From JAEDES01 sp964470055 (GTDB taxonomy: Bacteria; Bacillota_I; Bacilli_A; RF39; UBA660): DNA of 11,658 nucleotides. Numbering within the stretch: position 1 is the stretch's first letter; each line of letters opens with the position of its first letter. The notes below the pieces were generated by a model. That model made no database searches and had not been told where the DNA came from. It saw nothing but the letters and a program-made list of their open reading frames with translations. Below, one piece after another: positions 7,057 to 11,658 of the stretch. The translations under genes were made by a program, and so were the position numbers. The stretch is from assembly GCA_964470055.1 (NCBI GenBank), contig CAYXZZ010000044.1, positions 1-11,658 of the forward strand, read 5' to 3'.

Positions 7057-8391
7057 AGAAATTACATAAACGTCATATGATCCAACAGTATCTATCTTTG
7101 TTCCCTTACTAATAACATACTTAATAATCTCTTTATTAGTCTGATAAATTTCATTTAATTCAGCCTCGTCAACTACAAATATCACATCATCCAACTCTAA
7201 AATTGCATTATATAACTTACTACTTCCATTATAACCCCAATTTCCATCATTTATTAAATCCAAATAAGAAATAGTCAGATCATTAACCAATTTAAAATAA
7301 TATCCATTAGAATTTAAAAAGACAATTTTCTTATCTTGATTATCCTTTACAAAATTATTCATCTCTTTCGTAAAGAGAATCGTATAATTATCGAGTCTTC
7401 TATATTCAAAATGTTTTATATCATTAGGATAAGTCAAATCATCTATCAAACCATTCCAAACAATTACTCCCATCCCCATAAGACAACAAATTAATACTAA
7501 TCGAAAATTAATTTTATTTTTGAAACTAAATTTTAAATTACTAAGCAACACTACTAAAAATCCATAAAAAGCAATTATCGTATGATATTTATCAAACAAA
7601 GGAACCATAACACTAAAAAATGCCAAACCATAATAATTCACAATATTACTTTTATCTTTAAAAATAAAGTATATTGTAATTCCAACCATCAATATAAAAA
7701 TAATCCAATAAACATTAAACATACTGCCATTAGTCGAGGCAAAATCAAATAGACCTAATACGCATAAATCAATAAATTGCCCAAAACTTTTTGTAACTAA
7801 CAAATAAACCATAAATAAAATACATGGTCCTAAAAAACCAATAAATCTTTTAAATATCTTTTTTAGATCTTTCAAATAATAAAGACTTGGTAATAAAAAA
7901 CACACTCCAACGCTCTGCTTAGTTAGTAAAACTAATGCCAAAAAAATACCTATCAAATAATCATTACCTTGTTTTTTCTCCAAATAAATTAATAACACAA
8001 ATAATATAAATAAAAAAATGTTATATCCTGGAAAAACAATTTGCATAAAAAAGAAGAAGAAAAAAACAACCAGCCAAGCCTTATCCCCTATTAATTTCCA
8101 AAGTAAAAAACTACAAATAGTCAGCATAATGGCATTCACAACGTGCATTACTAGTAAGCTCGATCCAAAAACAGACAAAAACAAACTCATAAACATTGGA
8201 TAAAACGGGGTAATTATCATATTAAAATCCTTATACGGAACTAACCCTATCGAAATATTATGACTAAATCCATAATTCCAAATCTCATCCAAACAAATAG
8301 GAGAAAGTATTAAATTCCAAACTAAAAACAATAAAAATAATAATCCATAAAACACAATATTACTTGACTTTACTTTTTTTAATTTCTCCAT
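7054..8391 (-). CDS. GT-C type membrane glycosyltransferase, second of three paralogues
   Basis: The product has 445 residues and many membrane segments. The canonical outer-loop pair Asp35-Glu36 sits in LDEIWNYGF, followed by VPYKDFNMII (51-60). Further family blocks are LIGIFLA with LLTKQSVGV, IPLFDKYH with a conserved His, and GNWGYNG (383-389) in a soluble C-terminal domain that begins near residue 320. The predicted role is as for its paralogues: transfer of a lipid-linked sugar on the outer face of the membrane. The fourth or fifth membrane segment holds seven Phe in a row, encoded by an A/G-rich tract on the plus strand (about 8047-8067). The start ATG 8391 has AGGAGAGG just upstream. 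A longer frame from TTG 8433 would overlap the upstream gene and lacks a good ribosome site. The gap to the upstream stop is 10 bases. Confidence 0.75.
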   Translation of the reverse strand: MEKLKKVKSSNIVFYGLLFLLFLVWNLILSPICLDEIWNYGFSHNISIGLVPYKDFNMIITPFYPMFMSLFLSVFGSSLLVMHVVNAIMLTICSFLLWKLIGDKAWLVVFFFFFFMQIVFPGYNIFLFILFVLLIYLEKKQGNDYLIGIFLALVLLTKQSVGVCFLLPSLYYLKDLKKIFKRFIGFLGPCILFMVYLLVTKSFGQFIDLCVLGLFDFASTNGSMFNVYWIIFILMVGITIYFIFKDKSNIVNYYGLAFFSVMVPLFDKYHTIIAFYGFLVVLLSNLKFSFKNKINFRLVLICCLMGMGVIVWNGLIDDLTYPNDIKHFEYRRLDNYTILFTKEMNNFVKDNQDKKIVFLNSNGYYFKLVNDLTISYLDLINDGNWGYNGSSKLYNAILELDDVIFVVDEAELNEIYQTNKEIIKYVISKGTKIDTVGSYDVYVIS

Positions 8392-8395
8392 ACAA

Positions 8396-8404
8396 CCTCT
8401 CCTA
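8396..8404 (-). promoter_or_regulatory. Shine-Dalgarno of the second glycosyltransferase gene, overlapping the upstream stop
   Basis: The minus strand reads TAGGAGAGG. The TAG (8404-8402) ends the upstream gene and its last two bases begin AGGAGAGG (8403-8396). The core AGGAG lies 7 bases from ATG 8391, which selects that start over upstream TTG 8433. Confidence 0.75.
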
Positions 8405-9751
8405 CTCATAATAATAAACTTTGTATCTATCAAATTCTTCTATAAGTTTACCATTATTCATAATAAATTCTAATATTTCTGTATCGAACTGCCCACTATC
8501 ATTTTTAGATTCTAAATACTCAAAATAATTAATAATATAATACCTTTTCCCAGTGCTTTTCACCAATTCAATCATTTTGCCAGTCCCATTATATCCATAA
8601 TTTCCTCTATTAAGCACTGAAAAAGAATCAAGTTTTTCATCATTCGCAATATTTAACCAAACAGTTGTACTTGCTAAAAACTTAGTCTCACCTAACTCCT
8701 TATACTTATTATATAACTCTAACGCAGCATTAAAATTATCAATTGAAGAACTATATATATAAACGCCCTCAAAATTATTATTAGTCATAAATTTTCGATC
8801 ATTTCCAAGCAATAGCCAATTACAAACAACAAGTATCATAATCAACAAAAGTGACACATTTCTTATATAATTCTCATCTAATTTAATTTTTTCCATTGCT
8901 AACAATGACATAAAGGCCAAATAAATATAAAAATGATAATGACTAAAAATCGGAATCATCACCGAAAATGAACAAAGAACATAATATCCTACTATATCTT
9001 TCTTATTTTTAACAACATACCAAATATTTATCACTAACAAAATTATCGATAATATAAAATAAACTGGTAAAATGGATGGGTTTTTATCTGCAAAATCAAA
9101 CATTCCCAATATACATAAATCAATAAATCTTAAAAAACTACCTGTTGCAACTAAATAAACAACAAAAACAGCCCATGGAATAACAACTCCAACTACTCTT
9201 TTTAGTAATTTTTTAAAATCATTAAAATAAATCACAATACTAGGAATCAACATAAAAATACCAATTGAATGTTTTGTCAAAATACATAATCCAAGTAATA
9301 TTCCAATTAAATAATCACTTTTCTTATTTTTTTCTAAATACAAAATTATAACAACCAAAACCAAGATTCCGAAATTATAAGTTGCGGAAAAAGCAATAAA
9401 TAAAGGTAAACACATCGCCAGTAAAAATAACCAACTTTTCTTCCCATACATCTTATTCAAAAAATAAAATGTAATTGTAATTAATAATGCTTGTTCGATA
9501 AAATAAACCAAGATACTATCAGAAAAAAGGCTTAAACCAAGCGACATAACAAAATTATAAAAACCAGGGACAATCATATTAAAATCACGGAACGGAACTT
9601 GTCCCTGACTAATCGCATAACTAAAACTATAATTCCAAACTTCATCATATGTTGTTAAATTGCCACTAAAAAAAATCAAAACACATAGCGAAAACATAAA
9701 CACAAAAAGAAACCTTTTATTATCCCACAATTTTGTTAATAGACTCACCAT
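8402..9751 (-). CDS. GT-C type membrane glycosyltransferase, first of three paralogues
   Basis: The product has 449 residues. Its order matches the two genes after it: basic N-terminus, first membrane segment, outer loop with Asp36-Glu37 in YDEVWNYSF, VPFRDFNMIVP (52-62), LIGILLG with LTKHSIGI, IPIFSHYH with a conserved His, and the C-terminal GNYGYNG (383-389). The Asp-Glu pair after the first membrane helix is the expected acid site of GT39/PMT-like enzymes, so catalytic activity is plausible; substrate unknown. The start is uncertain: AGGTGAG abuts ATG 9751 directly, while the next codon, GTG 9748, has better spacing. It lies 91 bases after divIB with neither a clear terminator nor a convincing promoter between, so cotranscription from the dcw cluster is likely. 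Confidence 0.75.
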   Translation of the reverse strand: MVSLLTKLWDNKRFLFVFMFSLCVLIFFSGNLTTYDEVWNYSFSYAISQGQVPFRDFNMIVPGFYNFVMSLGLSLFSDSILVYFIEQALLITITFYFLNKMYGKKSWLFLLAMCLPLFIAFSATYNFGILVLVVIILYLEKNKKSDYLIGILLGLCILTKHSIGIFMLIPSIVIYFNDFKKLLKRVVGVVIPWAVFVVYLVATGSFLRFIDLCILGMFDFADKNPSILPVYFILSIILLVINIWYVVKNKKDIVGYYVLCSFSVMIPIFSHYHFYIYLAFMSLLAMEKIKLDENYIRNVSLLLIMILVVCNWLLLGNDRKFMTNNNFEGVYIYSSSIDNFNAALELYNKYKELGETKFLASTTVWLNIANDEKLDSFSVLNRGNYGYNGTGKMIELVKSTGKRYYIINYFEYLESKNDSGQFDTEILEFIMNNGKLIEEFDRYKVYYYE

Positions 9752-9842
9752 CTCACCTCGCTACATAAAACCATAAATACAAAAAGAAAAATATAAACAT
9801 CTAAATAATTTAATATTTTTCTTTGTAAAAATTTATTTTCAT
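9752..9842 (-). other. AT-rich gap between divIB and the glycosyltransferase genes
   Basis: It holds a ribosome site (AGGTG, 9758-9754) and otherwise almost only A and T. TATATT and TTTACA can be found but not at promoter spacing, and no GC-bearing hairpin is present. It is the longest gap within the cluster and the place where a junction between the old dcw order and added genes would lie. Confidence 0.5.
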
Positions 9843-10529
9843 CTATCCTTTTATCTCAAAGTGATTTCCATTATCTAAATATAATATCCCTTTTTTGTCC
9901 TCTAACTGTTCTAATACATCATTATAATAATTAATCATATTAAATTTAGTCAAAGTAAGATAAACCATATTACCATCATCCATATAAAGTAAAAATCTTT
10001 CTTTATCTAAGTCATTAGGCACATACTCAATATCGGATATCTTAGCCAAAATCTTATCATCAATATCCGCCATTCCCTCAACAAAATCTTTATACTTATC
10101 ATCAGGAACATAATTAAGAAGTCTCGGTATTCTAAATGAAATCCACTCTGACTTTACTTCTTTTCCATCCGAAAAAACTACCAAGTTATTATCACTTGCT
10201 TTAGAAAACAACGCCTTATTTTCTGTTATTTCAATTACTACTTTATGATAAAATTTTCTTTTAATATTAGCATCAACTATATAATCAGATTTTTCTAATA
10301 TTTTTTCTCTTTTATTCATATTAGATAACCAAAAACTAGGATAATTCTTTAAATCAGCAAGTTCTAAAATATAATCATCATTCAAATAACTAGTTCCTTT
10401 AACAATTAAATTAACCACTGGTTGTTGTAAATAAAGATATACGCCAAAAAATAGTCCAAAAGTGACTATTAGTATCAATAACAATTTAAATACTTTTAAT
10501 TTTCTTTTTTTGACTATTTTTTTTGCCAT
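9843..10529 (-). CDS. divIB: Cell division protein DivIB (FtsQ family)
   Basis: A bitopic divisome protein that joins FtsL/DivIC and helps control septal peptidoglycan synthesis. The 228-residue product has a short, very basic cytoplasmic tail (AKKIVKKRKLK), one membrane helix (about 13-34), and a POTRA domain (about 36-103) that contains VNLIVKGTSYL and ends VVIEITENKALF. A beta-domain follows to the C-terminus, with little of the extra tail seen in some relatives. Sequence identity in this family is low, so the call rests on the layout, the POTRA pattern and the position between murB and ftsA, where Bacillus has divIB. ATG 10529 starts 8 bases after the tandem stops at the end of murB, with AAGGG just upstream. 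Confidence 0.9.
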   Translation of the reverse strand: MAKKIVKKRKLKVFKLLLILIVTFGLFFGVYLYLQQPVVNLIVKGTSYLNDDYILELADLKNYPSFWLSNMNKREKILEKSDYIVDANIKRKFYHKVVIEITENKALFSKASDNNLVVFSDGKEVKSEWISFRIPRLLNYVPDDKYKDFVEGMADIDDKILAKISDIEYVPNDLDKERFLLYMDDGNMVYLTLTKFNMINYYNDVLEQLEDKKGILYLDNGNHFEIKG

Positions 10530-10537
10530 ATCCCTTA

Positions 10538-11452
10538 TTACTCCCAGTTTACAAATTCTTGTTCTATTTTCATATCTACATCATATTCTTCTAATACTTT
10601 ATCATGTACTAATTCAATTAATTTTTTAATATCGCTACTTTTAGCCTTTTTATAATTAATTATAAAGTTAGCATGTTTTTCACTAACCATCGCTCCACCT
10701 ATAGTTTTTCCTTTAAGTCCTAAGTCTTCAATTAGTTTACCCGCAAACATTCCTTCTGGATTTCTAAATACTGAACCTGCCGATGGGTATTCTAAAGGTT
10801 GTGATTCAACACGTCTTTGTCTTCTTTCTTTAATAACCTCATCAAGAGCATCTTTATCACCTTTAGTAAGTTTCAATACAACTTCTAAACAAATATAATC
10901 TCTATGTGTTTGCAAAAATGAACTTCTATAATGAAAATTCATTTCTTTATTTTCTAATGTAATAATTCTAAAGTCTGGAGTTAAAACTTTCACCTCTGAA
11001 ACAACATATCCCATATCACTTTTATAGGCTCCAGCATTCATAAATACTGCTCCACCTACTGTCCCAGGAATTCCAGATGCAAACTCTAATCCTGCAAGTC
11101 CTCTTCTTGCCGCCATCAAAGACAACTTCATCAACGAATAACCGGCCCCAACTCGAACCTTTCCTCTTCCAAAAAATTCAACATCATCTAACTCATTAAG
11201 TCTAATAATAACTCCATCAAACTCATCATCACTAAATAAAACATTAGAACCATTTCCTAAAACTTTGTATTTTAACTTATGAGTTTTAATAACTTTCATT
11301 AATTTAATTAAATTATCTACATTTTTTGGATAAACCATTACTTTAGCCTTACCACCAACTTTATATGTAGTATATTTACTAAGAGAAACATCCTTCTCAA
11401 CTTTACCTACATTAGCAGTTTCTATTAACTCAAATAACTCATTCTTTTTCAT
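10538..11452 (-). CDS. murB: UDP-N-acetylenolpyruvoylglucosamine reductase MurB
   Basis: A cytoplasmic FAD enzyme that reduces UDP-GlcNAc-enolpyruvate to UDP-MurNAc with NADPH, the second committed step of peptidoglycan synthesis. The 304-residue product has FAD-binding blocks YTTYKVGGKA (27-36), LGNGSNVLF (65-73) and GLEFASGIPGTVGGAVFMNAG (121-141), YRSS with Arg176, and SAGSVFRNP with the expected catalytic Ser227. A C-terminal KIEQEF carries the acid residue (probably Glu299). The length and missing tyrosine loop fit the shorter type II MurB of Gram-positives. ATG 11452 follows the murG stop by 4 bases; GGGTGA, which includes that stop, serves as ribosome site. The gene ends GAG TAA and a second TAA follows directly. 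Confidence 0.97.
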   Translation of the reverse strand: MKKNELFELIETANVGKVEKDVSLSKYTTYKVGGKAKVMVYPKNVDNLIKLMKVIKTHKLKYKVLGNGSNVLFSDDEFDGVIIRLNELDDVEFFGRGKVRVGAGYSLMKLSLMAARRGLAGLEFASGIPGTVGGAVFMNAGAYKSDMGYVVSEVKVLTPDFRIITLENKEMNFHYRSSFLQTHRDYICLEVVLKLTKGDKDALDEVIKERRQRRVESQPLEYPSAGSVFRNPEGMFAGKLIEDLGLKGKTIGGAMVSEKHANFIINYKKAKSSDIKKLIELVHDKVLEEYDVDMKIEQEFVNWE

Positions 11453-11456
11453 AACT

Positions 11457-11658
11457 TCACCCGATTAACTTTCTAATCTCATCATAAATTCTAGTTGCCG
11501 AATCAGACACGCCTAACTTCTTACTAGCCTCTCTCATTTTAACATATGCTTCATTATTATCAAACAATTTATCTATTTCCATAATTAATCTATCTTTTCC
11601 AAACTCTTCCTCTGTAACAATCGTACAAGCACCCAAGTCTTCGAGTTCCTTCGCATTC
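11457..11658 (-). CDS. murG: MurG glycosyltransferase, C-terminal end only
   Basis: The last 66 residues are visible, from NAKELEDLGACTIVTEEEF to IRKLIG and a TGA stop at 11459-11457; the gene runs off the right edge. MurG adds GlcNAc to lipid I to make lipid II on the inner face of the membrane. The NAxxLEDLGA stretch matches the usual late MurG segment after the UDP-GlcNAc site, and a helical tail ends the protein. The link to murB directly after it, as in Bacillus, supports the call. The stop lies inside the murB ribosome site GGGTGA. Confidence 0.88.
   Translation of the reverse strand, partial: NAKELEDLGACTIVTEEEFGKDRLIMEIDKLFDNNEAYVKMREASKKLGVSDSATRIYDEIRKLIG

Noticed and set aside
8018..8203. 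Open frame of 61 codons on the plus strand
   Set aside because: It is antisense to the second glycosyltransferase; its Lys run is the complement of the Phe run.
8392..8433. Start of the second glycosyltransferase at TTG 8433
   Set aside because: It would overlap the upstream gene by 32 bases and lacks a ribosome site, while ATG 8391 has AGGAGAGG at good spacing and aligns with its paralogues.
11457..11459. Genetic code 4 (UGA as Trp)
   Set aside because: UGA ends murG exactly before murB, and intact genes use UGG for Trp with no internal UGA.

Overview
The window is AT-rich and matches a low-GC Gram-positive organism (Bacillota). Gene order murG-murB-divIB-ftsA-ftsZ, a Bacillus-type DivIB, AGGAGG-type ribosome binding sites and bacterial TATAAT promoters point to the Bacilli side, perhaps an uncultured gut Bacilli or Erysipelotrichia relative. 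The taxonomic guess is inference. UGA acts as a stop and tryptophan is UGG, so this is genetic code 11, not a code-4 Mollicute.

From the right end, nearly everything is on the minus strand. Positions 11658-3269 form a division and cell-wall (dcw) cluster: the end of murG, then murB, divIB, three tandem paralogous polytopic membrane proteins of the GT-C glycosyltransferase type, ftsA and ftsZ. In Bacillus the divIB-ftsA gap holds ylxW, ylxX and sbp. Here it holds three putative lipid-sugar-dependent glycosyltransferases of about 446 aa. ftsA and ftsZ have their own promoter just after the third of these, and a weak terminator follows ftsZ.

Positions 3162-1923 hold one decayed gene. It can be rebuilt by eye as a DUF5684-like membrane region followed by a transglutaminase-like domain, but it carries five frameshifts and one in-frame stop. 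Genes on both sides are intact.

Positions 1866-390 are a self-contained operon with an extended -10 promoter, two paralogous exported proteins with a membrane-anchor or SipW-cognate-like leader and a shared cysteine pair, and a good intrinsic terminator. A plus-strand gene with a zinc ribbon, entering from the left edge, ends at 314. It converges on the operon through two facing terminators whose A/T tracts are part of one inverted repeat.

Working together: MurG and MurB make peptidoglycan precursors, DivIB, FtsA and FtsZ build the division site, and the three GT-C proteins plausibly decorate an envelope polymer or surface protein. The exported pair could be surface or matrix proteins. No IS element, CRISPR array, tRNA or rRNA was seen.
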